Source: Candidatus Gastranaerophilales bacterium
GTDB lineage: Bacteria; Cyanobacteriota; Vampirovibrionia; Gastranaerophilales; Gastranaerophilaceae
DNA length: 64,000 nt
Direction: 5' to 3'
NCBI GenBank assembly: GCA_944325515.1
Contig: CALVAO010000006.1
Coordinates: forward strand, 43,166-107,165
Below are positions 1 through 9,344 of the stretch, piece by piece (the first letter of the stretch is position 1; every line of letters starts with the position of its first letter). A model generated the notes under the pieces. The model searched no databases. It was not told the origin of the DNA and saw only the letters and a list, made by a program, of their open reading frames with translations. Position numbers and translations under genes: made by a program.

Positions 1-2
1 TA

Positions 3-2267
3 AAAGAAGCAGATGGAGGAAAATTTGTATACGAAGAACTGCCGCATTTAAAAGAAATTATGAATGTAACTATTGCGGATAATATTTCCAAATTACTTCT
101 GGAACACCAACCGCCTTTGAATGTCGTAACACTGGGAATTGATTATGACCAGTCCTTGAAAGCATCTTTGGAGTTTGATTATTCCGGCGTAAGAGTTCCG
201 TATTCAAAGAGCAAAGATAAGTCGCCTTATATTTCAGTAAAAAGTAAAGAGGAAGACGGGCTTGTTTATTGGATAAAACGTGATTATGAGCATGAACAAC
301 TCGCGTATAATATGCTTCTTGCATGCAAATTTGTTCCTATGCAGACAAACAACCTTGCTCTGGAAAAAGAGAATGCAATTGATTTTTATAATTATTATAT
401 ACAGCAGGCAGGCGAAGGATGGAAGTTTGAAGAAAGAGATGATATGAATTTCTTTAAACTTCTGGATGAACCGTTCAAAATGTGTGCAAAAATTGACTTT
501 TCAGAAGAATCAATTGACAGCATGGAAATACAGCTATACGGACAGGTCGGCGATGAGATAATTAACTTTGATGATATTTATGAAACTATTCAAAGCGGTG
601 AAAAATATGCACGTGTAAGAAGTTTAGGTTTTGTAGAATATCCAGCGCAGAATATTTATCAAATTATGCGTTCTTTTAACTCTTTTGATGCATACAGGAA
701 TAATGAAAATAAATTTTTGGTAAAAACATATCGTGTAGGCTTAATTACAGAACTGCAAAATCAAGGTTTTGAACTTGTAATGAGTGAAAAGTTCCAGAAA
801 TTCTGGGAACAGATTTCAACATTCTCTACTACTTCTGACGGTATTGAAATACCAAAGGGTGTAAATGCTGAATTTAGAGAATATCAGATTAAAGGTTTTC
901 ACTGGCTGTGGTTTCTGTATCAATATGGCTTAAACGGCATTCTGGCTGATGATATGGGGCTTGGTAAAACTTTGCAAGCTTTAAGTCTTCTACAAAAAGC
1001 AAAAGAAGTAGACGGACCGCAGACAACACTTGTTATCGCTCCAACTACCGTAGTTTTTAACTGGGAGGCTGAAATTCAAAAATTTACACCGGACTTAACC
1101 TGTTTAAAACTTACTGGCGCTGACAGAAAAGATTTATTTAAACATATTCCGGAGTATGATATTGTAATTACCAGTTATGCTCTCGTCAGACGCGATATTG
1201 CAAAGCTTAAAAAATATAATTTCAGATATATAATTTTAGATGAATCTCAAAATATTAAAAATGCAATTTCACAGACTGCGCAGGCAGTAAAAGAACTTCA
1301 ATCTGATCATAAATTAGCACTCTCCGGTACACCGATAGAGAATAAGCTTGAAGAACTATGGTCTGTATTTGATTTTCTTATGCCCGGATTCCTGTTTAAT
1401 GTAGCTGAATTTAACTACAGATATGTTACTCCGATTATGGAAAGACAGGATAAAACAGTAGAAAAACGTTTGAAACTTCAGATTTTCCCGTTCATATTAA
1501 GACGTATGAAAAGAGATGTTGCAAAAGATTTGCCGGATAAAGTTGAAAATATGGCTTATTGTGAACTTACAGATGAACAACGTGATTTTTATCTTGAAGT
1601 TCTTGACAGTACAAAAGAAGAATTGTTCAAAAGTATTGAACTTAACGGGCTTGAGAAAAGCAGGATGTCAATATTCTCAGCTCTGCTTAGATTACGTCAA
1701 ATATGTTGTCATCCGAAATTGTACGATAAAGAACATGTTAAAGGCGTCATGAAGTCCGGTAAATTTGAGTACTTGAAAGGCATGCTTGAACAGATTATTC
1801 AAGAAAAACACAGAGTGCTTTTATTCAGCCAATTTGTCGATATGCTTGATATTATCAAGGCTTGGCTGGAAAGAGAAGGTATTCCGTATGAGTACTTAAC
1901 CGGTAAGACAAAAGACCGTCAAGCTGCTGTTGAAAACTTTAACAATAATCCTAATATTCCGATATTCTTAATAAGCTTAAAAGCAGGCGGTACAGGTTTG
2001 AACTTAACCGGTGCGGATTATGTAATCCATTATGACCCGTGGTGGAATCCTGCGGTAGAAGATCAAGCTACCGACAGGGCATATCGTATCGGTCAGACTA
2101 AAAAAGTCTTTGTTTACAGGCTTATTACTAAAAATACGGTTGAAGAAAAGATACAAAAGATTAAGGGGCGTAAAAGAGACCTTGTTGACAGCGTAGTTTC
2201 TATTGATAGAAATATCACAAAATCGTTAACCATGGAGGATTTGAAAGATATTTTCTCTGTAGATTAA
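3..2267 (+). CDS. SNF2-family DEAD/DEAH-box helicase, 5' end cut by window edge
   Basis: This is an ATP-dependent SNF2/Rad54-like DNA translocase. The reading frame is open to the first bases of the window, so the true start lies upstream; an internal ATG at 60 is unlikely to be the start. Numbered from that ATG, the Walker A motif DDMGLGKT is near residue 298, the DESQ Walker B box near 393, and the helicase C-terminal motifs AGGTGLNLTGA and DRAYRIGQ near 640-680. The 200-odd residues before the ATPase core match the variable N-terminal part of bacterial SNF2 proteins, which often carry a SWIM zinc finger further upstream. It ends four bases before the convergent phosphatase-like gene. The family assignment is firm; the cellular role (DNA repair or transcription) is unknown. 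Confidence 0.95.
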   Translation, partial: KEADGGKFVYEELPHLKEIMNVTIADNISKLLLEHQPPLNVVTLGIDYDQSLKASLEFDYSGVRVPYSKSKDKSPYISVKSKEEDGLVYWIKRDYEHEQLAYNMLLACKFVPMQTNNLALEKENAIDFYNYYIQQAGEGWKFEERDDMNFFKLLDEPFKMCAKIDFSEESIDSMEIQLYGQVGDEIINFDDIYETIQSGEKYARVRSLGFVEYPAQNIYQIMRSFNSFDAYRNNENKFLVKTYRVGLITELQNQGFELVMSEKFQKFWEQISTFSTTSDGIEIPKGVNAEFREYQIKGFHWLWFLYQYGLNGILADDMGLGKTLQALSLLQKAKEVDGPQTTLVIAPTTVVFNWEAEIQKFTPDLTCLKLTGADRKDLFKHIPEYDIVITSYALVRRDIAKLKKYNFRYIILDESQNIKNAISQTAQAVKELQSDHKLALSGTPIENKLEELWSVFDFLMPGFLFNVAEFNYRYVTPIMERQDKTVEKRLKLQIFPFILRRMKRDVAKDLPDKVENMAYCELTDEQRDFYLEVLDSTKEELFKSIELNGLEKSRMSIFSALLRLRQICCHPKLYDKEHVKGVMKSGKFEYLKGMLEQIIQEKHRVLLFSQFVDMLDIIKAWLEREGIPYEYLTGKTKDRQAAVENFNNNPNIPIFLISLKAGGTGLNLTGADYVIHYDPWWNPAVEDQATDRAYRIGQTKKVFVYRLITKNTVEEKIQKIKGRKRDLVDSVVSIDRNITKSLTMEDLKDIFSVD

Positions 2268-2271
2268 TTAT

Positions 2272-3012
2272 TTACTTAGTAATTCCATTCATTAATCGCA
2301 GCTTAAGAACCCTTGCATCAAAAATTGTATTAAAATCTTCCGGTAATCCAAGGTATTTTTTGTGCTCCGGAGTTATATTTTTTAATAAATTTTTCATAGC
2401 TCCTATGTATTTGTTTGTAAAATTAGTTTCATCTTTCATATACATATGTGAGAGTATCGGAGGTGTTTTAGGCTCATTCGGGTTTATTAAATAATTTAAG
2501 ACTACTGCCAAATCTGTTCTATGCAGTCCAAGCAGACAAGCCATATAGTATTTCCCGTTATCCATAAGCTTAAAGAATGCTGGTAAACGTTTTATAAATT
2601 CATTATTTTGAGTTATTCTCTCATCTATTGTTAATTTTGTAGCATGTGGCATATTAAAAATAGGCATATTGATTTTTAACTTAAAATTTATATAGTCTAA
2701 ACCATTTTCTCTGCAAGCTTGAGCATATTTAGAATTTTCACCGCCTTCATTCCGGAGGTCAATTATTGTATTAATCCCGCATTCTTTTAATTCGGTTAAT
2801 ATTGAATGTTTCTGATTAGCAAGAGTAACGCCTCTTATAGAATTTGAATCTATAAGTCTGAAATGAGAAATTCCTAAAGCTTTTAATCTTGCAATATCAA
2901 GACTACCGGTGCTTCTAACAAATTCATCTTCTCTGGGAATGTTATGAAAACCGGTGTTTTCTCTAAATGTAACTATTCGAGGTCTGGCAAAAGATACAGG
3001 AGTTATTTTCAT
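2272..3012 (-). CDS. Cysteine-based (dual-specificity/tyrosine) phosphatase-like protein
   Basis: The protein carries a CX5R loop (CLLGLHR, C159 to R165 from the chosen start) and an upstream IIDLR strand, the hallmarks of cysteine-dependent protein or polyphosphate phosphatases. It has no signal peptide or membrane segment. I chose the ATG at 3012 (protein starting MKITPVSFAR, 246 residues), which has GAGGAG about 13 bases upstream. The longer frame to 3069 would overlap ruvC by 25 bases. It lies just downstream of ruvC on the same strand and may be cotranscribed with it. The substrate is unknown. The general acid residue cannot be pinned down by eye, so activity is inferred. Confidence 0.6.
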   Translation of the reverse strand: MKITPVSFARPRIVTFRENTGFHNIPREDEFVRSTGSLDIARLKALGISHFRLIDSNSIRGVTLANQKHSILTELKECGINTIIDLRNEGGENSKYAQACRENGLDYINFKLKINMPIFNMPHATKLTIDERITQNNEFIKRLPAFFKLMDNGKYYMACLLGLHRTDLAVVLNYLINPNEPKTPPILSHMYMKDETNFTNKYIGAMKNLLKNITPEHKKYLGLPEDFNTIFDARVLKLRLMNGITK

Positions 3013-3044
3013 ATAGTATATAAAACTCCTCAAAATAAATTTTG

Positions 3045-3515
3045 CTATAGAATAGAACGCGAATGACAAATAGCGATAGCAATGGCATCAATTGTATCAT
3101 CCAGCTTAGGCAGTTTATCAGCAGATAGAGCCAGTTTAACCATTTGTTCCACTTCTTTCTTCTCAGCCCTTCCATATCCGGTTAAAACCTGTTTAACCTC
3201 CATTGGAGTATAGCTGAAAGTCGGAATATTAAATTGTTCCAGTACTGTTAAAATAACTCCTCTTGCTTCCGCAACAGGGATAACTGTTTTCTGGTTTTTA
3301 AAAAAGAATAATTCTTCGACAGATGCACACTCCGGTTTATATTTATTCACAACCGTAGTTAAGTCGTTATAAATTTCAAGAAGTCTTTTTGAATCTGAAA
3401 GTTTCTTATCCGTTTGAATAGAACCGGACGTTACAAGTTCAATTTTATCATTCTCAATTTCTATAATCCCGTAGCCTACAATCGCCATCCCGGGATCAAT
3501 TCCTAAAATCTTCAT
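3045..3515 (-). CDS. ruvC: Holliday junction resolvase RuvC
   Basis: RuvC is the endonuclease that cuts Holliday junctions with RuvAB during recombinational repair. The 156-residue length is typical. The RNase H-fold acidic residues are visible: Asp7 in ILGIDPG, the Glu pair in VEELFF, and the C-terminal pair in DDTIDAIA. ruvA and ruvB are not nearby. No Shine-Dalgarno sequence precedes the ATG. The only good -10 element ends seven bases before it, which suggests a leaderless or near-leaderless mRNA. Confidence 0.95.
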   Translation of the reverse strand: MKILGIDPGMAIVGYGIIEIENDKIELVTSGSIQTDKKLSDSKRLLEIYNDLTTVVNKYKPECASVEELFFFKNQKTVIPVAEARGVILTVLEQFNIPTFSYTPMEVKQVLTGYGRAEKKEVEQMVKLALSADKLPKLDDTIDAIAIAICHSRSIL

Positions 3516-3522
3516 ACTTAAT

Positions 3523-3531
3523 ATTATACCA
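3523..3531 (-). promoter_or_regulatory. Extended -10 promoter of ruvC
   Basis: On the minus strand TGGTATAAT forms an extended -10 element. The predicted start point falls on, or one base before, the A of the ruvC ATG. No convincing -35 box was seen. Inferred from sequence only. Confidence 0.5.
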
Positions 3532-3594
3532 TCCGCAAATAATAATTATAAATCTAACTAATTTATCCATTCCTTAACATTTCAACACATTTTC

Positions 3595-3623
3595 GTGACA
3601 AATAACTTCTTTCGCTGTATGAT
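3595..3623 (+). promoter_or_regulatory. Sigma-70 type promoter for the DUF2229 gene
   Basis: GTGACA and TATGAT are separated by 17 bases, about 30 bases upstream of the start codon at 3654. An AAAAGG ribosome-binding site precedes that start. Confidence 0.5.
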
Positions 3624-3653
3624 TATTGAAGTACAAAAAAGAAAAGGTTTTTC

Positions 3654-4730
3654 ATGGAAAATACAAAAGAATTAGTTATCGGAATCCCACGCGGTATGTC
3701 TTTTTATAACAATTACCCGTTCTGGTATGGCTTTTTTACGAGCCTGGGGATTAAAATTATACTTTCTGATCCGACGACAAAACAAACGATGTCTGATGGT
3801 TCAGCTCTTGTTGTAACGGAAACCTGCCTCCCTATAAAAATTTATTTGGGGCATATTATTAATTTATTAAAAAAGGGGGTAAAAAATATTTTTGTACCAT
3901 CCCTACAATCTATTGCACCAAAAATCTATAATTGTTCTAAAATCAGAGGGCTGCCGGATTTGGTAAGAAATGTTATAAAAGGTGATATTAATATAATAGA
4001 ACCGACTCTTGATAAATCACAAAAACACCAGGGTTTATATGCTTTTCTTGAAGAAGCTGTTAAACCGTTTGGTATAACTAATCTTGAAGATATAAAAAGA
4101 GCTTCAAAACAAGGCTGGAAAGTTTATAACAATTTTCTTGTAATGATGCGCTCCGGTATGAGCTATAAAAAAGCTATGAATTATGCTCTTCAAGGAAAAG
4201 TATTTATCGAAAATTCTTCAAATTCCGCTCCGATTAATGTTGCGCTTGTTTCGCATGCATATAATATTTATGATGACAGAGCCTGTATGAAAATTTTTGA
4301 AAAACTTGAAAAAATGGATGTAAAAGTCTTTACTTCACTTCAGCTTACAGATGAGCAGATGGCAGAAGGTATTGCATCACTCGGGCAAAAAAGATACTGG
4401 GCAAATGAATATGAAATGACCGGTACTGCAGGACATTATTTAAAAGATAATAAAATTGACGGTATTATAACTTTAAATGCGTTTGGATGCGGTCCGGATT
4501 CTTTGATGATTGAAAGAATTACCAGAAAAGCAAAAGAGATGGGTAAGCCTATTCTTTCCTTAACGATTGATGAGCATACAGGGGAAGCCGGTTTTATTAC
4601 GCGTCTTGAAGCTTTTATTGATATGCTGTTCCGCAAAAAACGTTCTAAGATTATTAATAAGATTTCTATTAACGAATATGATTATGTTCCGCAGACAAAC
4701 ATTTGTGACACATTGTTTATAGAGAAGTAA
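3654..4730 (+). CDS. Acyl-CoA dehydratase activase-related protein (DUF2229 type)
   Basis: The sequence resembles the DUF2229 component of 2-hydroxyacyl-CoA dehydratase-activase proteins. It has the early TETCLPIK motif and a conserved late part with NAFGCGPDS and a DEHTGEAG...TRLEAF block, as in the HgdB/BcrC-like fold. Several cysteines (in TETCLP, YNCSK and FGCGP) sit where the family ligates an iron-sulfur cluster, so a 4Fe-4S protein is plausible. It is a stand-alone domain of 358 residues without the ASKHA-fold ATPase half usually fused or adjacent. Its stop codon overlaps the start of the permease gene (TAATG), implying coupled translation. The physiological substrate cannot be predicted. 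Confidence 0.75.
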   Translation: MENTKELVIGIPRGMSFYNNYPFWYGFFTSLGIKIILSDPTTKQTMSDGSALVVTETCLPIKIYLGHIINLLKKGVKNIFVPSLQSIAPKIYNCSKIRGLPDLVRNVIKGDINIIEPTLDKSQKHQGLYAFLEEAVKPFGITNLEDIKRASKQGWKVYNNFLVMMRSGMSYKKAMNYALQGKVFIENSSNSAPINVALVSHAYNIYDDRACMKIFEKLEKMDVKVFTSLQLTDEQMAEGIASLGQKRYWANEYEMTGTAGHYLKDNKIDGIITLNAFGCGPDSLMIERITRKAKEMGKPILSLTIDEHTGEAGFITRLEAFIDMLFRKKRSKIINKISINEYDYVPQTNICDTLFIEK

Positions 4731-5959
4731 TGTTAGATTTCAAATCAACTTTAAAAATGGCAATAAACTCTCTGCGGGTTAATATGCTCCGCTCTGCACT
4801 CACAAGTCTGGGTGTAATTATAGGCGTAAGTGCCGTAATTATAATGCTTGCTGTCGGGACAGGCGCCAGTAAAAAAGTTACTGAAAATATGGAAGCTATG
4901 GGAACCAATATTTTAACAGTGCGCTCCGCATCTGCAAAATCCGGCGGTGTTCATATGGGTATGGGAACAAAACCTACACTAACCTCTAAAGATGCCGCTG
5001 CAATAAAAAAGATGGCACGCGGAATTTTAGCAATTTCGACAATGTCCTCCCAAACACAACAATTAACATATGGGAATCAGAATTGGTCAACTACGGTTTA
5101 CGGGGTAGAACCTGCATATTTATATATAAAGAATTATGAGATGGAGATGGGGCGCGGCTTTATTCCGGAAGATTTGCAAAACAGCGCCAAAGTGACCATA
5201 ATAGGTTCTACTATCGCAACTGAACTATTTGGAGATGTTGATCCGATAAATAAAGTAATAAGGGTTGGTAATATCCCATTTAAGGTTATAGGGCTCTTAA
5301 AAACTAAAGGTCAGTCCGGTCCGTTTGACCAGGATGACTTAATTTTTATCCCGATAACAACCGCTCAAAAAAAAGTTTTTGGTACAGATTTCCCTGGAAC
5401 AGTCAGCCAAATTGTTATAAAAGGACAGGATCCGGATACTCTGGATGAAACAATTGAAGATATAAATGAAATTTTAATATCACGTCATCATATAGGCAAA
5501 AATCAAGAAAATGATTTTGAAATTAGAAATTCTGCTGAATTTCAAGAAAGAATGAAATCTACAGTTCAGACTTTTGCTATACTTTTGGCTTCAATAGCAT
5601 CTGTTTCACTACTTGTCGGCGGAATAGGCATTATGAACATTATGCTGGTATCAGTAACGGAAAGAACAAAAGAAATTGGTATCAGAATGGCAATAGGTGC
5701 TGAAATCCGTGATATAAGGTGGCAGTTTCTGGTTGAATCTTTTCTTTTATCTATGATAGGCGGTTTAATAGGAGTAGCGGTGGGAATTGTCGGCTCTTAC
5801 TTGATTACTGTTTTTGCTCCGACGATGACTATTTCTATATCCTTATTTTCAATAATACTTGCATTAAGTTTTTCCGGACTTGTTGGTGTCGGCTTCGGGT
5901 ATTATCCGGCTTATAAAGCCTCACTTCTTAATCCTATTGATGCATTAAGGTATGAATAG
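4730..5959 (+). CDS. MacB/FtsX-type ABC transporter permease
   Basis: This is an integral membrane permease of the MacB/LolCE superfamily, 409 residues, of normal size. An N-terminal membrane helix (about residues 20-42) is followed by a large extracytoplasmic MacB_PCD domain. A C-terminal FtsX domain then has three helices and the conserved ERTKEIGIRMAIGA motif. Such permeases work with a cytoplasmic ATPase and often an HlyD-like adaptor, neither of which is adjacent. It overlaps the DUF2229 gene by one base. The exported substrate is unknown. Confidence 0.9.
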   Translation: MLDFKSTLKMAINSLRVNMLRSALTSLGVIIGVSAVIIMLAVGTGASKKVTENMEAMGTNILTVRSASAKSGGVHMGMGTKPTLTSKDAAAIKKMARGILAISTMSSQTQQLTYGNQNWSTTVYGVEPAYLYIKNYEMEMGRGFIPEDLQNSAKVTIIGSTIATELFGDVDPINKVIRVGNIPFKVIGLLKTKGQSGPFDQDDLIFIPITTAQKKVFGTDFPGTVSQIVIKGQDPDTLDETIEDINEILISRHHIGKNQENDFEIRNSAEFQERMKSTVQTFAILLASIASVSLLVGGIGIMNIMLVSVTERTKEIGIRMAIGAEIRDIRWQFLVESFLLSMIGGLIGVAVGIVGSYLITVFAPTMTISISLFSIILALSFSGLVGVGFGYYPAYKASLLNPIDALRYE

Positions 5960-5999
5960 GGGTAAATCTTAAATTATATCCCACATACGTAAAGCACAA

Positions 6000-6085
6000 G
6001 TAGATTGGGTGAAACCAAACAAATAATTTGATTGTGCTATTTATATTTGCAATCTGTATAAGATGTTGGGTTTTACCCAACCTAC
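6000..6085. repeat. REP-like palindromic element, copy 1 (short form)
   Basis: The element begins with GTAGATTGGGTGAAACCAAAC and ends with GTTGGGTTTTACCCAACCTAC. The ends are inverted repeats of each other, and the right arm itself forms a 7-bp hairpin (GTTGGGT/ACCCAAC). The left arm has two base changes relative to copy 2, and the middle is about 48 bases shorter. Confidence 0.75.
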
Positions 6086-6276
6086 GTAATATTGATGCTT
6101 TAAGATATGAATAATAGTTACAAATTAGTCTACTACTCAATTGCCTTAACTGTCAGAAAAATATTTATGAACACGCCGTAAGTACTTCGATACGAATAAT
6201 TTTTTATTTGTTTAATTTTTCTTTAAGTGTCTTAACTACATATTTTAATCTGTTAATATCACATTTAACAGCCAGA

Positions 6277-6410
6277 GTAGGTTGGGTGAAACCCAACAAA
6301 TAATTTGATTGTATTATTTACAAAGAATTATAAAAACTATTTACTTTTCGATGCGATTGTTCTTATTATATTTAAAATCTGTATAAAGTGTTGGGTTTTA
6401 CCCAACCTAC
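6277..6410. repeat. REP-like palindromic element, copy 2 (long form)
   Basis: The ends GTAGGTTGGGT and ACCCAACCTAC are perfect 11-bp inverted repeats. Each end also forms its own 7-bp GTTGGGT/ACCCAAC hairpin with a 3-base loop. The flanking AACAAATAATTTGATTGT and the AATCTGTATAA before the right arm are shared with copy 1, which shows common descent. No transposase or RAYT gene is in the window. Confidence 0.8.
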
Positions 6411-6485
6411 GAATTCTTCATCACCAATATTATTGTAACATTAAAGCAAGTAGATTTAAGCAAGATTGTTTATACCCATTTACCC

Positions 6486-9167
6486 CTACCCCTCACGCCA
6501 GCTGGAGCCGTAATTGATATCAACTTCTAATGGAACTTTTAGCGGCTGATTTAGTTCCATACATTTTAAGACAAGTTCTTTTACAGTTTCCAACTCTTCC
6601 TTTGGCACTTCAAACACGAGCTCATCATGAACCTGCATAATCATTTTTGTTTTAAGCTTCTTTTCTTCTAGCTCTTTATCAACTTCTATCATTGCCATTT
6701 TGATTAAATCAGCGGCTGTTCCCTGAAGCGGCTGGTTTATTGCTGCACGCTGCGCAAATTCCCTTATTTGATAATTTGAACTGTGAAGCTCTGATGCTAA
6801 ATACCTTTTACGCCCGAAAATAGTTTCTACATATCCGTGTTCATTAACAAAGTCAATCTCTTGAGTCATATATTCTTTTACCCCCGGATATGTTTCAAAG
6901 TATTTATCAATAAATTCCTGTGCTTCATTATTGGAAATCCCGAGATTTTTGGCTAAACCGTATTTGGACTGACCGTACACTATGCCGAAATTTACAGCCT
7001 TAGCACGTCTGCGCATTTCTTTTGTAACGTCCTCTAAGCCGACTCCAAAGACTTTTGATGCTGTCATTGTATGAATATCCTCACCGGAGGTGAATGAATG
7101 AATAAGATGCTCATCCTCTGAAACATGAGCAAGCAGCCTTAATTCTATTTGAGAATAATCTGCAGAAAGAATTAGAGAATTTTCTTTGTCCATAGCACAA
7201 AATGCAGAACGGATTTTATTGCCTTCTTCTGTTCTTATCGGAATGTTTTGTAAATTTGGATTGGAAGACGAAAGACGCCCTGTTACAGTTAGTGCTTGAT
7301 TGTATGTGGTATGAATTCTTCCGTCACGCTTGCTTATAAGTGTAGGCAAAACATCTGTATATGTAGATTTAAGCTTAGAAAATTTTCTATGCTGAAGAAT
7401 ATAATCACAAATTTCATATTCTTGAGCCAGTTCTTCAAGGACCTCTGCACTTGTAGAACGTGATTTTTTCTTCTTGTTTGTTTTCAATTCCAGCTTATCA
7501 AAAAGAACTTCTGCAACCTGCTTGGGGGAATTTATATTGAAAGGACCGCCTGCAAGTTGATAAATTAAGTCTTCAAGCTCAGCAAGCTTTTCTGTCATAT
7601 AGGATGAAAGCTCTTTTAAATAATCACAATCTATCGCAACTCCTGTATGCTCCATTTGGGCAAGAACTATAGTAAGCGGAATCTCTATATCACTTACAAG
7701 TTTTTGCTCTTTTTCATCAAGATGGGTTTTCCAGTATTCATAGAGCATAAAAATAGTATAAGCTTCATCACAGGCATACTTTTCGCTCTCATCTGCAGGA
7801 GTCATAATATGGTTAATAAAATCGAGAGCCTGTGCTTCCAGTGTATGTTTGCGGTTAGGATCTTTTACATAGCTTGCAAGCAGAACATCATACTCTAAGC
7901 CCTCAGGAGTAAATCCGTTATTTAAAAGAAGGTGGTAGTCTGATTTTGCATCATAACCTATTTTTTTTATGTCTGCATTTTCTATTATAGGCTTTAGTTC
8001 TACGGTATATTCTCTAGAAAAATAGAAATTTTCTTTTCCGTTTGAAATTGAACACCCGACTATTGTTTCATCTTTAGAGTACCATTTTATTGCAATTATT
8101 TTTGCGCTTGATAAATTAGTAATAATGTTATTACTATTGTTTTCATTAACAACTGTGTATTCAAAATTTTTATCTTCTACCGTATTTTTTATAGCCTGTG
8201 AAAATAAGTTTTGCTGGATGCCATTAAAAGCTTGTGCTTGAGTAAATAAACCAAGATTCTGCACTGCATCTTGAGTCTCTCCATTAAAAGAAGAAAGAAT
8301 TTTATCAATATTTTTGATGAAAGTATAAAACTGCATTTTTCTTAAAAAAGCTGAAACATTTTCTATTTTGGGAAGGGTTACAGATGCTTTATCAATATTA
8401 AAATCCAATTCTACATTTCTTATAATAGTTGCTAAGTCTTTTGAAAGAATGGCAATTTCTTTTTGCTCACAAATTTTTTGTTTAACGGCTTTTTCCGGAA
8501 TATTTTCGCAATCTGCAAGCACGTCTTCCAGATGTTTATATCTATTAAGGAGTTTTTGTGCAGTTTTTTCTCCAATACCTTTAATCCCCGGTATGTTATC
8601 CGAAGTATCCCCTCTCAAACCTTTATAGTCAGTTACTTGATCTGGATAAACGCCAAGCTTTTCGTAAACTTTATTCCAGTCATATTCAATAAGTTCGCCT
8701 TTAGAAGGAATAAGGACTTTTACAGTTCCTTCTCTATCTACAAGCTGAAAACTGTCTTGATCGCCTGTTAAAATAAGCGTATGATGACCTTTTTCAGATG
8801 CTGTTTTAGAAATTGTACCAATGATATCATCAGCTTCAAATCCTTCTTTTGTAATAATAGGAATATCAAAAGCTCCAAGACCTTCGCAAATAATGCCAAG
8901 CTGACTTTTCATTGTATCCGGCATGGCTTCTCTGTTAGCTTTATATTCCTCAAACTTTTCTGTTCTGAAAGTCCTTCTTCCAATATCAAAAGCTACTGCA
9001 ATATAGTCGGGATGTATTTTAGACAGTAAGTCAAAAACAGCTTTAAAAAATCCATATACAGCCCAGGTCGGCTGATTTTCAGAATTCTTCATACCGGTTC
9101 TTTCAAGCGCAAAGAACTGTCTGTATGCAAGCGCATGACCGTCTATCAAAATTAAAGTTTTTGGCAT
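6486..9167 (-). CDS. polA: DNA polymerase I
   Basis: PolA processes Okazaki fragments and fills repair gaps. At 893 residues it has all three regions: a 5'-3' exonuclease (about 1-290), a 3'-5' exonuclease-like domain (about 320-510) and the polymerase (about 530-893). Polymerase motif A (DYSQIELR, near 667), motif B (RRRAKAVNFGIVYGQ) and motif C (QVHDELVFEVP, near 847) are intact. The proofreading domain looks degenerate: the DxE pair of exo motif I is replaced (IIAIKWYSKD), and the last metal-binding Asp aligns with Glu in YACDEAY. The 5' nuclease appears intact (DDIIGT, TGDQDSFQL). GGGAG precedes the ATG. It forms its own transcription unit downstream of the secY terminator. Confidence 0.97.
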   Translation of the reverse strand: MPKTLILIDGHALAYRQFFALERTGMKNSENQPTWAVYGFFKAVFDLLSKIHPDYIAVAFDIGRRTFRTEKFEEYKANREAMPDTMKSQLGIICEGLGAFDIPIITKEGFEADDIIGTISKTASEKGHHTLILTGDQDSFQLVDREGTVKVLIPSKGELIEYDWNKVYEKLGVYPDQVTDYKGLRGDTSDNIPGIKGIGEKTAQKLLNRYKHLEDVLADCENIPEKAVKQKICEQKEIAILSKDLATIIRNVELDFNIDKASVTLPKIENVSAFLRKMQFYTFIKNIDKILSSFNGETQDAVQNLGLFTQAQAFNGIQQNLFSQAIKNTVEDKNFEYTVVNENNSNNIITNLSSAKIIAIKWYSKDETIVGCSISNGKENFYFSREYTVELKPIIENADIKKIGYDAKSDYHLLLNNGFTPEGLEYDVLLASYVKDPNRKHTLEAQALDFINHIMTPADESEKYACDEAYTIFMLYEYWKTHLDEKEQKLVSDIEIPLTIVLAQMEHTGVAIDCDYLKELSSYMTEKLAELEDLIYQLAGGPFNINSPKQVAEVLFDKLELKTNKKKKSRSTSAEVLEELAQEYEICDYILQHRKFSKLKSTYTDVLPTLISKRDGRIHTTYNQALTVTGRLSSSNPNLQNIPIRTEEGNKIRSAFCAMDKENSLILSADYSQIELRLLAHVSEDEHLIHSFTSGEDIHTMTASKVFGVGLEDVTKEMRRRAKAVNFGIVYGQSKYGLAKNLGISNNEAQEFIDKYFETYPGVKEYMTQEIDFVNEHGYVETIFGRKRYLASELHSSNYQIREFAQRAAINQPLQGTAADLIKMAMIEVDKELEEKKLKTKMIMQVHDELVFEVPKEELETVKELVLKCMELNQPLKVPLEVDINYGSSWREG

Positions 9168-9191
9168 ATAATACTCCCTTGCTTAAGAGAT

Positions 9192-9200
9192 ATTATAACA
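9192..9200 (-). promoter_or_regulatory. Extended -10 promoter of polA
   Basis: On the minus strand TGTTATAAT is an extended -10 element about 25 bases before the polA start codon. No good -35 was found. Confidence 0.5.
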
Positions 9201-9290
9201 TAAATAACTTATTGAAATTAACAGAAATTATATTTACATAAAATGAGTGTAACTATTGTGAATTACACACCATTGCTTTTAATTTTCTAA

Positions 9291-9330
9291 AAAATATAGT
9301 CTGATGATAAAAATCATCAGACTATATTTT
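9291..9330 (-). terminator. Rho-independent terminator after secY
   Basis: An 18-bp perfect stem with an AAAA loop carries T/U runs on both sides. It lies 15 bases beyond the secY stop and closes the rpsE-rpmD-rplO-secY unit before polA. Confidence 0.9.
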
Positions 9331-9344
9331 TTTACAGTTTATTT

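Larger units (their letters stand above)
5960..6485. other. Non-coding, repeat-bearing intergenic region
   Basis: No convincing gene was found in these 526 bases, which separate two convergent transcription units. They hold two copies of a palindromic repeat, listed separately. Short open frames here (for example 6305-6517) run through the repeats, lack ribosome-binding sites and are unlikely to be genes. Confidence 0.6.

Noticed and set aside
6204..6292. Minus-strand Lys-rich frame ending NRLKYVVKTLKEKLNK
   Set aside because: It looks gene-like in its last 20 residues, but has no start codon except TTG within the repeat; it could be a remnant, which cannot be shown here.
6305..6517. 70-aa open frame across the REP-like repeat
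   Set aside because: It runs through a repeat and into the polA end, has no ribosome-binding site and no protein-like pattern.
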